Source of the DNA: Gammaproteobacteria bacterium
GTDB taxonomy: Bacteria; Pseudomonadota; Gammaproteobacteria; Arenicellales; JAANXG01
Assembly (NCBI GenBank): GCA_018263405.1
Contig: JAANXG010000094.1
Span: 1 to 31,007, forward strand
DNA length: 31,007 bases
Direction: 5' to 3'
Part shown: in pieces, positions 1-8,320 of the stretch
Numbering within the stretch: the stretch's first letter is position 1
Layout of the letters: each line of letters starts with the position of its first letter
Translations under genes and position numbers: made by a program
The notes under the pieces: generated by a model
What the model was told of the DNA's origin: nothing
Seen by the model: only the letters and a program-made list of their open reading frames with translations
Databases searched by the model: none

Positions 1-111
1 CCGGCGTTACGCTCGCTTGAATTGACCGGGCCAGTCCTGCGCTCGCGTGCCTTGGCGATCGGCTTTTCCGATCCCGCTGAACGTGTGTGTATTTATGCCC
101 AAGGGTACTAA
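1..111 (+). CDS. Possible C-terminal end of an unidentified gene, cut by the window edge
   Basis: Frame 1 is open from the first base for 36 codons and ends at TAA (109-111). The last residues read DPAERVCIYAQGY. A majority of codons end in G or C, as in the real genes of the window, which gives slight support for coding. I do not recognise the family. It would converge on ppk1. The open frame is short enough to be chance, so this is a weak call. Confidence 0.25.
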   Translation, partial: PALRSLELTGPVLRSRALAIGFSDPAERVCIYAQGY

Positions 112-340
112 GATGCTGCGTTAAGTAAAAAGGTTACAGCCGATCTCCCTTGAATCCTTTACTCTGGATATGCAAATCGCGAAGTATGTGGACTCGTGAA
201 GCTGGAATCGTCATTCCAGTTCCAGCTGGCGTAAAGTTGACGTGAATCACGATCCATCCGGCCTGGCGGGCGGTGGCGGGGCCCGGACAGGATGCAGCAG
301 TGGTTGTTTGGTACTGGAGTATTTCTAACGCGGTTACCGC
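112..340. other. Intergenic region downstream of ppk1, with nested inverted repeats
   Basis: No gene is supported here. The region holds an inverted repeat AGCTGGAA (200-207) / TTCCAGCT (220-227). Nested inside it is an alternative hairpin, CTGGAA (202-207) / TTCCAG (214-219), with a 6-nt loop. Neither is followed by a T-run on either strand, so a classical intrinsic terminator is not supported. The position between ppk1 and a possible converging gene would still fit an end-of-transcript structure. Confidence 0.35.
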
Positions 341-2443
341 TCAATGCTCGCGGTATTCTTCCAATAAACGATTCTGGGCGGACATCAGCTCCTCCGTGTC
401 CGATTGACGCGCGTGCCTGTGATAGTGGCCGGCCTTGTCCATTACCCACGAATTGACGTTGTCTGCCATGTACAACTCCAAGTCCCGAATAATGTGCCGC
501 TTGAGCTTCGAGTTCAGAATTGGAAAACCCTGTTCCACCCTTTGGACCAGATTCCGCGGCATCCAATCGGCACTCGAACAGAACAACTCGGGCGAACCAC
601 CGTTTTCGAAACAATAAACACGAGTATGTTCCAGGAAACGGCCCACTATCGAACGGACGGTGATGTTTTCCGACACGCCTTCGACGCCCGGCCTCAGGCA
701 ACAGACACCACGTACGATCAGGTCGATTTTAACGCCGCATTGTGACGCCCTGTACAACGCGGTAATCACCTGGGAGCTGACGAGACCGTTGACCTTGGCG
801 ATAATGCGTGCGGACTTGCCGGCAGCGGCATTCTCCGCCTCTCGGTCGATTCGCTCAATGACTCCCGACTGCATTGTGAACGGCGACTGTAACAAACGCT
901 TCAAGGGCGGATGCTTGCTGTGTGTCGTCAACTGCATGAAGATTTTATGCACGTCTTGACAGATGTCCGGGTCGCAGGTAAACAAGCCGTAGTCGGTATA
1001 CAGCCTTGCGGTGCGGTAGTGATAGTTGCCTGTTCCGAGATGCACGTAACGCACGAGATGCTTCTGCTCGCGCCGCACTACCATCAACATCTTGGCGTGG
1101 GTCTTGTACCCGACAATTCCATAGACGACGTGGACGCCGGCTTCCTGTAGTTTGGTGGCGATCTCGATATTCGCTTCCTCCTCGAATCGCGCCCGGAGTT
1201 CCACCACCACCGTCACCTCCTTGCCCCCTCTAGCCGCCTCCATCAACGCCTGGACCAATACCGAATCCAGACCGGTGCGGTACAAGGTCTGCTTGATGGC
1301 CAGCACATTGGGATCGCTGGTGGCCTGCCGCACGAACTCGACCACGGGGGTGAAGGACTGGAACGGGTGATGAAGTAGAAGTTCTCCGTTTTGGATCGAG
1401 GTAAATATGTTGGTGCCTTGGGAATATTGCTTTGGCATGCCCGGTGTGAAACTCGGATATTTCAGATCGGGGCGGTCCAACATATCCGGCAGCGTAATCA
1501 GACGTCCCAGGTTAACCGGCCCCTTGACCTGGTACAGTTCCTGATCCGTCAATTCGAATTTCCGCAACAGGTAGCGGGACGGGTCTTCGGGGCAGTTGTC
1601 CGCCACCTCCAGGCGGACGGCATCGCCATAACGCCGTGACGGCAGTTCACCTTCCAACGCTCGAAGCAGGTCGTCGACTTCTTCCGTATCGACAAACAAA
1701 TCGCTGTTGCGCGTGACGCGGAACTGGTAACAACCCGTCGACTCCATGCCGGGAAACAATTGGTTCACGAAAGTATGGATGACCGAGGATAGAAACGCGA
1801 AATCGTTGGGGCCCTGACTGATTTCCTCGGGTATCCGGATCAAACGCGGGAGGGCGCGGGGCGCGGGAACAATCGCCATACCGTCCCGATTGTCGAAGGC
1901 ATCCCGGCCTTCCAGCAACACGATGAAATTCAGACTTTTATTCAAGGTGCGCGGGAACGGGTGCGCGGGGTCCAGGCGAATCGGCGTGATGACGGGCATT
2001 ACTTCGTTTTCGAAAAACTCCTGGACAAACTGTTTTTGCGACGCGTCCCACTCCTCGCGACGTTTGAAACGAATGCCTTGTCGCTCCAGATCCGGGAGGA
2101 TCGTGTTATTCAGGACCGAGTATTGTTCGTTGACCAGTTCGTGGGTTATACGGCTGATGCGGCTCAGGGCATCCTGAGGCGTCAATCCGTCCGGTCCCCT
2201 CTGCGTGCCGCCCAACTCCGCCTGCTGAACCAGTCCGGCCACGCGCACCTCAAAGAACTCGTCCAGATTGGAGCTGGTAATGCACAAGAACCGCAGCCGC
2301 TCCAATAGCGGCACACGCTCATCCTTCGCCAGTTCGAACACTCGCCGGTTGAACGCCAGCTGGCTCAATTCCCGATTGATAAAGTACTCCGGTTTGTTTA
2401 GATCCGTCTCTACACGCAGTGCGTGGTCTGGTCGGGTCGCCAC
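341..2443 (-). CDS. ppk1: Polyphosphate kinase 1
   Basis: Catalyses reversible transfer of the ATP gamma-phosphate to inorganic polyphosphate; usually membrane-associated or cytoplasmic. The 700-residue length is normal for PPK1. The N-terminal domain begins with FINRELSQLAFNRRV and the SSNLDEFFEVRVAGL motif (about 57-71). The phospholipase-D-like catalytic half contains the two conserved histidines: H449 in YKTHAK (the autophosphorylated residue in the family) and H606 in FLEHTRVY. The start is a GTG at 2441-2443, chosen because GGAGAGG lies 6 nt upstream and the family N-terminus follows directly. The gene lies downstream of the glutamine-synthetase-like gene on the same strand, but 241 bp and a strong palindrome separate them, so it is probably a separate transcript. 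No ppx or phoU is recognisable beside it, and no Pho box was seen upstream. Confidence 0.96.
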   Translation of the reverse strand: MATRPDHALRVETDLNKPEYFINRELSQLAFNRRVFELAKDERVPLLERLRFLCITSSNLDEFFEVRVAGLVQQAELGGTQRGPDGLTPQDALSRISRITHELVNEQYSVLNNTILPDLERQGIRFKRREEWDASQKQFVQEFFENEVMPVITPIRLDPAHPFPRTLNKSLNFIVLLEGRDAFDNRDGMAIVPAPRALPRLIRIPEEISQGPNDFAFLSSVIHTFVNQLFPGMESTGCYQFRVTRNSDLFVDTEEVDDLLRALEGELPSRRYGDAVRLEVADNCPEDPSRYLLRKFELTDQELYQVKGPVNLGRLITLPDMLDRPDLKYPSFTPGMPKQYSQGTNIFTSIQNGELLLHHPFQSFTPVVEFVRQATSDPNVLAIKQTLYRTGLDSVLVQALMEAARGGKEVTVVVELRARFEEEANIEIATKLQEAGVHVVYGIVGYKTHAKMLMVVRREQKHLVRYVHLGTGNYHYRTARLYTDYGLFTCDPDICQDVHKIFMQLTTHSKHPPLKRLLQSPFTMQSGVIERIDREAENAAAGKSARIIAKVNGLVSSQVITALYRASQCGVKIDLIVRGVCCLRPGVEGVSENITVRSIVGRFLEHTRVYCFENGGSPELFCSSADWMPRNLVQRVEQGFPILNSKLKRHIIRDLELYMADNVNSWVMDKAGHYHRHARQSDTEELMSAQNRLLEEYREH

Positions 2444-2530
2444 GATTGGCCTCTCCGGTATAAGTGGAAGATTACTGACTAATAGTTAAATAAATCGCAA
2501 CTCAAAAAGTCCGTCCAATGCCGGCGATCA

Positions 2531-2573
2531 TGTGGGGGCAGGGTTGTCTTTCAATGACAACCCTGCCCCCACA
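2531..2573. repeat. Perfect 18-bp-stem palindrome between ppk1 and the puuA-like gene
   Basis: TGTGGGGGCAGGGTTGTC (2531-2548) is exactly repeated in inverted orientation at 2556-2573, around a 7-nt loop. The stem is very stable and GC-rich. There is no T-run after it on either strand, so it is not a textbook intrinsic terminator. It could still stop or protect transcripts leaving the puuA-like gene, or be a copy of a dispersed palindromic (REP/MITE-like) element. No second copy was seen in this window. Confidence 0.7.
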
Positions 2574-2594
2574 CCCTTGCACGGGGTTACTACG

Positions 2595-2619
2595 AGGTTA
2601 CAGTAAATCCACGTAACCT
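2595..2619. repeat. Small inverted repeat downstream of the puuA-like gene
   Basis: AGGTTAC (2595-2601) and GTAACCT (2613-2619) form a 7-bp dyad with an 11-nt spacer, and an extra direct GGTTAC lies at 2585-2590. This could be an operator for ppk1 or a fold at the end of the puuA-like transcript. No known regulator site was recognised. Confidence 0.3.
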
Positions 2620-2684
2620 GTACAAGATTCTTTACGAGCACACCAAATCCCGCGGCGGCCAAACAGGGTTCCGGGCGCCACGGG

Positions 2685-4022
2685 TCAAACGTTCCAGAGC
2701 AGGTATTCGCGTTCCCAGGAGCTGATCACGCTCATAAAGGCTTCGTTCTCGATTTTCTTGATTGCGGTATACGCTGCGATAAATCTCTCCCCCAACAATC
2801 CGCGCAGCGGTTCCGCATCGTTCAACTGATTCAACGATTCGGCCAAGGTACGCGGCAGATCGAAATCCAGCTCGTAGGCACTGCCCTTGAGCGGCTCGCC
2901 GGGCGCCGTCCTTTCCCGCGTGCCCAGATACCCACAAGCCAGCGACACCGCGATAGCCAGGTATGGATTGGCATCCGCGCCCGCAAGACGATTCTCCACG
3001 CGCCGTGCTTCCGTGTCCCCGATCGGCACGCGTAGTCCCGTCGTGCGGTTGTCATAGCCCCACTTCAGATTGATCGGCGCGGCCTGATAGCGGGCTGCCC
3101 GCCGATAAGAATTCACATACGGGGCCAGAATTGCCAAACCCGCGGGCAGGTACTTTTGCAAGCCGCCGATGTAGTGGAAAAACACTTCGCTCGCCTCTCC
3201 GTCGGGACCGTTGAAGATGTTCTTGCCGGTAGCACTGTCCAGGATACTCTGGTGAATATGCATGGAACTGCCCGGTTGTTGTTCCATGGGTTTGGCCATG
3301 AATGTCGCGAACATGTTGTGGCGCAGGGCCACTTCCCTGACTGTTCGTTTGAACAGGAACGCCTGATCCGCCAACTCCAGGGGCTCGCCGTGAAACAGGT
3401 TGATTTCCATCTGCGCCGGGCCCGATTCGTGGATCAGCGTATCAATGGCGAGGCCCTGTTCCTCGCAATAGTCGTAAACCTCGTCGACGAACGGATCGAA
3501 TTCCGCCAGGGCGTCGATACTGTAGGCCTGACGGGCACTTTCGATGCGTCCCGAACGTCCCACCGGCGGTTCGAGAGGATAATCGGGATCGGTGTTCTGC
3601 TTGACCAGGTAAAACTCCAGCTCCGGTGCCACAATGGGCTTCCAGCCGGCCTCCTCGTAAAGTTTCAGGACCCGTTGCAACACGTAACGCGGCGCCATCT
3701 CCACCGGGGAGCCGTCCTTGTAAAAACTATCGTGGATCACTTGACCCGTGGGCTCCGCCGCCCACGGCATCAGGCGGAGCGTTTTGACGTCCGGGCTAAG
3801 CACAATATCGATGTCCGCCGGATCCAGCACCCCCAGATCGTCGCTGATGTAATCCCCGGTAACCGCCTGCAACAACGCGTCTTCCGGCAGGCGCATGCCC
3901 TGTTCATCGGCGAATTTGGCCGCCGGCATGATCTTCCCCCGCGGCGTTCCCGCCATGTCCGGAACGATGCATTCGACTTCGCTGATGCCGTGTTTATCCA
4001 GCCAATCTTTAATTTCGTTCAT
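2685..4022 (-). CDS. puuA: Glutamine synthetase-like gamma-glutamylpolyamine synthetase (PuuA/SpuI type)
   Basis: A 445-residue glutamine-synthetase fold protein. It has a beta-grasp N-domain starting MNEIKDWLDKHGISEVECIV and then the catalytic domain. Visible GS motifs are ELEFYLV (about 135), the metal-binding ESGPAQMEINL block, PGSSMHIHQS (ATP/ammonium region) and a late RRVENRLAGADANPYLA block carrying the conserved arginine and glutamate. True GlnA-I enzymes have an adenylylation loop (NLYDLP) that is not seen here. That, together with divergent transcription from a putrescine importer, argues for gamma-glutamylation of putrescine or another polyamine, the first step of the Puu/Spu degradation route, rather than ammonium assimilation. 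The ATG at 4020-4022 gives the family N-terminus; the AAGAG upstream is a weak ribosome site. Other Puu genes (oxidase, aldehyde dehydrogenase, hydrolase) are absent from the window. Substrate is inferred from context. Confidence 0.85.
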   Translation of the reverse strand: MNEIKDWLDKHGISEVECIVPDMAGTPRGKIMPAAKFADEQGMRLPEDALLQAVTGDYISDDLGVLDPADIDIVLSPDVKTLRLMPWAAEPTGQVIHDSFYKDGSPVEMAPRYVLQRVLKLYEEAGWKPIVAPELEFYLVKQNTDPDYPLEPPVGRSGRIESARQAYSIDALAEFDPFVDEVYDYCEEQGLAIDTLIHESGPAQMEINLFHGEPLELADQAFLFKRTVREVALRHNMFATFMAKPMEQQPGSSMHIHQSILDSATGKNIFNGPDGEASEVFFHYIGGLQKYLPAGLAILAPYVNSYRRAARYQAAPINLKWGYDNRTTGLRVPIGDTEARRVENRLAGADANPYLAIAVSLACGYLGTRERTAPGEPLKGSAYELDFDLPRTLAESLNQLNDAEPLRGLLGERFIAAYTAIKKIENEAFMSVISSWEREYLLWNV

Positions 4023-4047
4023 GGATTGCTCTTGAGGGCCCCTTGAT

Positions 4048-4076
4048 TTGTATCACTCTAATATACGACTTAGAAT
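4048..4076 (+). promoter_or_regulatory. Candidate sigma-70-type promoter for potF
   Basis: TTGTAT (4048-4053), a 17-bp spacer and TAGAAT (4071-4076) lie in the 84-bp gap shared by the divergent puuA-like and potF genes. The -10 matches the consensus at five of six positions and the -35 at four. Assignment is by eye only. Confidence 0.35.
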
Positions 4077-4106
4077 AGTCCCGACAACCACCTTGGAGAG
4101 AAAACG

Positions 4107-5201
4107 ATGAAGCGATATAACCGCTTTTTCCTTGGGGCCGCCGCCGCCTTTCTCGTGACCGGCGTCGCCACAGCCCAGGAAGATGCTTTGAACGTTTACA
4201 ACTGGTCGGATTACATCGCCGGTGACACCATTGAGAAATTCGAGGCTGAAACCGGTATCGAGGTCACTTACGACGTCTACGACTCGAACGAAGTCCTGGA
4301 AGCCAAACTCCTGGCCGGCAACACGGGATACGATGTCGTAGTGCCGACTTCCGATTTCATGTATCGCCAGGCGCAGGCGGGCGTCTACCAGAAGCTCGAC
4401 AAATCCAAATTGCCGAATTGGAAGCACCTGGACAAAGATATCCTGAACCGGCTCGAAGCCCACGACCCCGGCAACGAGTACGCCGCTCCTTACATGTGGG
4501 GCACCACTGGTATCGGGTACAACATCAACATGGTCAAAGAACGCATGCCCGACGCACCGACCAACAGCTGGGACATGATGCTGGATCCCGACGTCGTCAA
4601 GAATTTCGAGGATTGCGGCGTAACTTTCCTGGACGCCCCCAGTGAAGTGTTTCCGGCTGCACTTAATTACCTCGGCATGGACCCGAACGCTAACCAGCCG
4701 GAAGCATTGGACAAAGCGCTCGAACACCTCTTGGAAATCCGCCCTTACATTAAGTATTTCCACAGCTCCCAGAACATCAACGACCTTGCGAATGGTGACA
4801 TTTGCGTCGCCATGGGCTGGTCGGGCGATATGTATATCGCCCGGGATCGCGCTGCCGAAGCGGGTCAAGGCGTTGAAGTGGACTATGTAATACCCAAGGA
4901 GGGTGCTTTGATCTGGTTTGATATAATGGCCATTCCGGCGGACGCGCCACATCCGAACAACGCACATAAGTTCCTCAACTTCATCATGAGGCCCGAGATC
5001 GCTTCGGACATTACGAACTATGTCTGGTACGCAAGCGCCAACGCTTCCGCTACGGAACTCGTGGACGAAGAGGTCACCAGCGACCCGGCGATCTATCCGC
5101 CGCCGGAAGTCAAGGAGAATTTGTTCCCCAACAAGATTTCGCCACAGGACTATGCACGGTTAAGGACCCGCGCCTGGACGAAATTAAAAACGGGCCAGTA
5201 G
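4107..5201 (+). CDS. potF: Periplasmic polyamine (putrescine)-binding protein of an ABC importer
   Basis: Captures polyamine in the periplasm and delivers it to the PotHI membrane channel. The 364-residue length matches PotF/PotD. An Ala-rich signal peptide (MKRYNRFF then a hydrophobic stretch ending ATAQ) is followed by the mature start EDALNVYNWSDYIAGDTIEKF, the hallmark of this family. Other family segments are GYDVVVPTSDFMYRQ, YMWGTTGIGYN and the C-terminal FLNFIMRPEIASDITNYVWYASAN. GGAGAG, 6 nt before the ATG, fixes the start. It is the first gene of potF-potG-potH-potI; a hairpin follows it, consistent with the binding protein being made in excess. Putrescine rather than spermidine is suggested by the four-gene PotFGHI layout and the PuuA-like neighbour, but that is inference. 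Confidence 0.93.
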   Translation: MKRYNRFFLGAAAAFLVTGVATAQEDALNVYNWSDYIAGDTIEKFEAETGIEVTYDVYDSNEVLEAKLLAGNTGYDVVVPTSDFMYRQAQAGVYQKLDKSKLPNWKHLDKDILNRLEAHDPGNEYAAPYMWGTTGIGYNINMVKERMPDAPTNSWDMMLDPDVVKNFEDCGVTFLDAPSEVFPAALNYLGMDPNANQPEALDKALEHLLEIRPYIKYFHSSQNINDLANGDICVAMGWSGDMYIARDRAAEAGQGVEVDYVIPKEGALIWFDIMAIPADAPHPNNAHKFLNFIMRPEIASDITNYVWYASANASATELVDEEVTSDPAIYPPPEVKENLFPNKISPQDYARLRTRAWTKLKTGQ

Positions 5202-5215
5202 CGATCTACGTGCCG

Positions 5216-5240
5216 AGCCCCCTGGAGACCCCGGGGGGCT
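5216..5240 (+). other. Hairpin between potF and potG (possible transcript-end stabiliser or partial terminator)
   Basis: AGCCCCC (5216-5222) pairs with GGGGGCT (5234-5240) across an 11-nt loop, starting 15 nt after the potF stop. It is followed by TACTTTACC, not a long T-run. Such structures between a binding-protein gene and the ATPase/permease genes commonly lower downstream expression or protect the upstream mRNA end. Confidence 0.45.
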
Positions 5241-5273
5241 TACTTTACCCGCCCAAGTCTCCATAAGTACGAC

Positions 5274-6428
5274 GTGAACCAGACGTCCACGAACACGGCC
5301 GCGATGGTCAACAAATCTTCCTGGTTTGCCCCCAAGGAAGTTCCATACATCTGTATCGAAAACGTTACAAAAAGGTTCGGCGGGTTCGTGGCGGTGGACA
5401 ATGTATCCCTGGAGATCCACCGCGGAGAGTTGTTCTCGCTGCTGGGCCCGTCCGGCTGCGGAAAAACCACTTTGCTTCGCATGCTCGCGGGGCTCGAAAC
5501 CCCCAGCGAAGGCCGTATCCTGGTCGACGGCCAGGATACGACCAACATCCCGCCCTATGACAGACCGGTCAACATGATGTTCCAGTCTTATGCTTTGTTT
5601 CCGCACATGACAGTGGAAAAGAACGTTGCTTTCGGCCTCCGGCAGGACAACATGCCGCCCCACGATATCGATGCGCGCGCCAAGGAGATGCTGGAACTGG
5701 TTCAGCTTATGAATTTTGCCAAACGCAAGCCGGCCCAGCTGTCCGGCGGCCAGCGCCAGCGCGTGGCCCTGGCACGCAGTCTTGCCAAGTACCCGAAGCT
5801 GTTGTTGCTGGACGAGCCGCTGGCGGCACTCGACAAGAAACTACGCGAACAGACCCAGTTCGAACTGATGAACATCCAGGAGAAAACCGGCGTGACCTTT
5901 ATTGTCGTCACCCACGACCAGGAAGAGGCCATGACCCTGTCGACGCGAATCGCCGTGATGAACGACGGCGTGATTCGGCAAGTGGGCACACCCAGCGAAG
6001 TGTACGAATTTCCGAATACGCGTTACGTCGCGGATTTTGTGGGATCCATCAACCTGTTCGAAGGCGACGTGACCGACTCCCCCGATACAGAGCATGTCAC
6101 CATCAGAAGCGAGGAGGTCGCCGTGGAGTTCAAACTCGATGCATTCGTGGAATTGCCGATAGGCGCCAAAGTCGCGGTTGCCATTCGCCCGGAGAAGATT
6201 GCCATCAGCAAAGATAAGCCGGAGCAGGAAGAAAACATCTGCCGGGGCAAGGTCGATGAGATCGCTTACCAGGGCAGCTTGTCCATCTATCAGGTCGAGC
6301 TCCCAGGCGGGAAGTTGGTGCGGGTTACCGCACCGAATCTTACGCGCACCGCCGAACGACCAATTGACTGGGACGAAGAGGTTTGGCTGTGCTGGGGCCG
6401 CCATGCCGGCGTGGTCCTGTCGGACTAA
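5274..6428 (+). CDS. potG: Polyamine ABC importer ATPase
   Basis: Cytoplasmic ATPase that drives polyamine import; 384 residues, the usual PotA/PotG length. It contains a complete nucleotide-binding domain: Walker A GPSGCGKTT, Q-loop MFQSYALFPHMTV, signature LSGGQRQRVALARSL, Walker B LLLLDEPLAALD and the switch histidine in VVTHDQEEA. A C-terminal TOBE-type regulatory region follows (about residues 260-384, including VAIRPEKIAI). The GTG at 5274 gives an extension of about 25 residues before the ATPase domain (YICIENVTKRFGG); an ATG at 5304 is an alternative start. Neither has a strong ribosome site. It is third-party to no other transporter in the window, and lies 72 bp after potF and 29 bp before the likely potH start. 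Confidence 0.93.
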   Translation: MNQTSTNTAAMVNKSSWFAPKEVPYICIENVTKRFGGFVAVDNVSLEIHRGELFSLLGPSGCGKTTLLRMLAGLETPSEGRILVDGQDTTNIPPYDRPVNMMFQSYALFPHMTVEKNVAFGLRQDNMPPHDIDARAKEMLELVQLMNFAKRKPAQLSGGQRQRVALARSLAKYPKLLLLDEPLAALDKKLREQTQFELMNIQEKTGVTFIVVTHDQEEAMTLSTRIAVMNDGVIRQVGTPSEVYEFPNTRYVADFVGSINLFEGDVTDSPDTEHVTIRSEEVAVEFKLDAFVELPIGAKVAVAIRPEKIAISKDKPEQEENICRGKVDEIAYQGSLSIYQVELPGGKLVRVTAPNLTRTAERPIDWDEEVWLCWGRHAGVVLSD

Positions 6429-6457
6429 AACCCGCCAGAGCCGGTGCTGAGGGAACA

Positions 6458-7390
6458 TTGGCTTCAAGCACCCCGGAGACGGGCAAAGCCGCGGGGCAAA
6501 GCCGGCGATTTGGTATCCCGGGGCGTTACCTCGTAATCAGTGCCCCGTACGTCTGGCTACTCCTCTTCTTTCTGGCGCCTTTTGCCATTGTTTTCAATAT
6601 CAGTTTCTCGTCCGCCATCATCGCGCAGCCGCCCTATACGGCTTTGTTCGACTGGAGCACGGGGCTAATTCCGCAAATCAGGGGCACGCTTTCCGGATAC
6701 GGGTTTCTTCTATCCGACGAGTTGTATGCCGTTGCCTATCTCAACTCCATCAAGATCGCCCTCGTCTCGACCATGCTATGCCTGATGATCGGCTATCCGA
6801 TGGCCTATGGCATCGCCCGGGCACCGGCCGCCCGGCGCAACACGCTGCTGATGCTGGTGATTCTCCCATTCTGGACCTCGTTCCTGATTCGCGTATATGC
6901 GTGGATCGGCATTTTGAAAAACAACGGTGTACTGAACAATGCATTGATAAGCCTCGGGTTGATCGACGAACCGCTGCCGATGATGCATAACGCGTTTTCC
7001 GTCTACGTCGGCATCGTTTACTCCTATCTGCCGTTTATGATCCTGCCGCTTTATGCCAACCTGGCCAAGATGGACGAAAGCCTCCTTGAGGCGGCAGCGG
7101 ACCTCGGCTGCCGGCCCTGGAAGGCTTTCCTGTTCATTACCCTGCCGCTGTCATTTCCCGGCATCATCGCCGGGTCCATGCTGGTGTTTATCCCGGCCGT
7201 GGGCGAGTTCGTGATTCCGGCGCTGCTGGGCGGTCCGGACACCCTGATGATCGGGAAAGTGCTTTGGAATGAATTCTTTCACAACCGTGACTGGCCCGTC
7301 GCCTCCGCCGTGGCGATCGCCATGCTGGTCTTGCTCGTCGCGCCAATCGTAATTTTCCAACACTACCAGGCGCGCGAGGACGATAACTGA
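6458..7390 (+). CDS. potH: Polyamine ABC importer permease, subunit 1
   Basis: Inner-membrane permease of the polyamine importer. It is rich in hydrophobic helices, starting at YLVISAPYVWLLLFFLAPFAIVF. The ABC-permease EAA-type loop reads LLEAAADLGCRPWKAFLFITLPLSFPG, which docks onto the ATPase. I chose the TTG at 6458-6460 because GAGGGA sits just upstream and it gives 310 residues, close to E. coli PotH. An in-frame GTG at 6383 would overlap potG and add 25 residues with no family character. The stop overlaps the potI start as TGATG, indicating translational coupling. Confidence 0.9.
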   Translation: MASSTPETGKAAGQSRRFGIPGRYLVISAPYVWLLLFFLAPFAIVFNISFSSAIIAQPPYTALFDWSTGLIPQIRGTLSGYGFLLSDELYAVAYLNSIKIALVSTMLCLMIGYPMAYGIARAPAARRNTLLMLVILPFWTSFLIRVYAWIGILKNNGVLNNALISLGLIDEPLPMMHNAFSVYVGIVYSYLPFMILPLYANLAKMDESLLEAAADLGCRPWKAFLFITLPLSFPGIIAGSMLVFIPAVGEFVIPALLGGPDTLMIGKVLWNEFFHNRDWPVASAVAIAMLVLLVAPIVIFQHYQAREDDN

Positions 7391-8208
7391 TGGTTAACAA
7401 AACTTCCTTCCTTCCAACCCTCACGCTGCTATTCGGGTTTGCGTTTCTCTATGCGCCCATAGTGATTCTGATCATATTTTCCTTCAACGCCGGCAAACTG
7501 GTTTCAGTTTGGGCAGGTTTTTCCACACAATGGTACGGTGAGTTGCTCCACAACGAACAGATACTCCGGGCAGCGTGGGTCAGCATCAAGATCGCCGTGG
7601 TCAATGCGACGATTGCCACGATACTTGGCACACTAGGCGCCTATGGATTGAGCCGTTTTGGCGCTTTTAAAGGACGGACGCTGTTCACCGGCATGATGAC
7701 CGCGCCGCTGGTAATGCCGGATGTGATCACCGGACTGGCCACTTTGCTGCTATTCGTGGGAATCGGATGGACCCGCGGAATGTCAACGATTACTATTGCG
7801 CACATTACTTTTTCACTCGCGTTCGTTGCTGTGATCGTGCGCGCTAGAGTTTCAGCATTGGATCAGTCATTGGAAGAAGCCGCGATGGACTTGGGTGCCC
7901 GTCCGGTGAAGACTTTTATCGTTATTACCATTCCCATGCTGGCACCCGCGCTGGTGGCGGGCTGGCTGCTCGCTTTTACGCTCAGCCTCGATGACCTGGT
8001 GATCGCCAGCTTCGTGGCGGGCCCCGGCGCCAGTACTCTGCCAATGGTCGTATTTTCCAAGGTACGTCTGGGGGTAAGCCCAGAAATCAACGCGCTGGGC
8101 ACACTCATTGTTCTGTTGGTGGCCCTGTGTATCGCGGTGGCGGCCTGGATATTCCATCGGCAGGAACAGGAGCGACTTCGAGATCAACAAGCCGCTGAGC
8201 GTGGCTGA
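7390..8208 (+). CDS. potI: Polyamine ABC importer permease, subunit 2
   Basis: Second inner-membrane permease, 272 residues, the usual PotC/PotI size. The N-terminal helix LTLLFGFAFLYAPIVILIIFSFN is typical, as is the EAA loop LEEAAMDLGARPVKTFIVITIPMLAPAL. A later LAFTLSLDDLVIASFVAGPG segment is strongly conserved among PotI proteins. Its ATG shares a base with the potH stop (TGATG). It is the last gene of the transporter operon; the next gene starts about 110 bp later. Confidence 0.93.
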   Translation: MVNKTSFLPTLTLLFGFAFLYAPIVILIIFSFNAGKLVSVWAGFSTQWYGELLHNEQILRAAWVSIKIAVVNATIATILGTLGAYGLSRFGAFKGRTLFTGMMTAPLVMPDVITGLATLLLFVGIGWTRGMSTITIAHITFSLAFVAVIVRARVSALDQSLEEAAMDLGARPVKTFIVITIPMLAPALVAGWLLAFTLSLDDLVIASFVAGPGASTLPMVVFSKVRLGVSPEINALGTLIVLLVALCIAVAAWIFHRQEQERLRDQQAAERG

Positions 8209-8320
8209 TGCGAATCCGTGATTACCATGGCATACTTATCGCCGAGTAGTGCGGAATTCGAGAGGCAAAGATGATCCTTTCCGAGGAATTATTCAGATTC
8301 ATCCATACCGGTCCGTTGCC

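Noticed and set aside
57..73. Hairpin GATCGG-CTTTT-CCGATC
   Set aside because: Only 6 bp of stem, no T-run after it, and it falls inside the possible gene tail at the window edge.
94..105. Similarity between TTATGCCCAAG here and TTATGCCCAAG inside the 33-bp repeat at 16635
   Set aside because: The match is only about 11 bases and does not continue on either side; chance is sufficient.
3156..4046. 296-codon plus-strand frame opposite the puuA-like gene
   Set aside because: Antisense shadow in high-GC coding DNA; the minus-strand protein has clear glutamine-synthetase motifs.
4053..4967. 304-codon open frame on the minus strand opposite potF
   Set aside because: It lies entirely antisense to a well-recognised binding-protein gene with signal peptide and family motifs, and its translation has no domain character.
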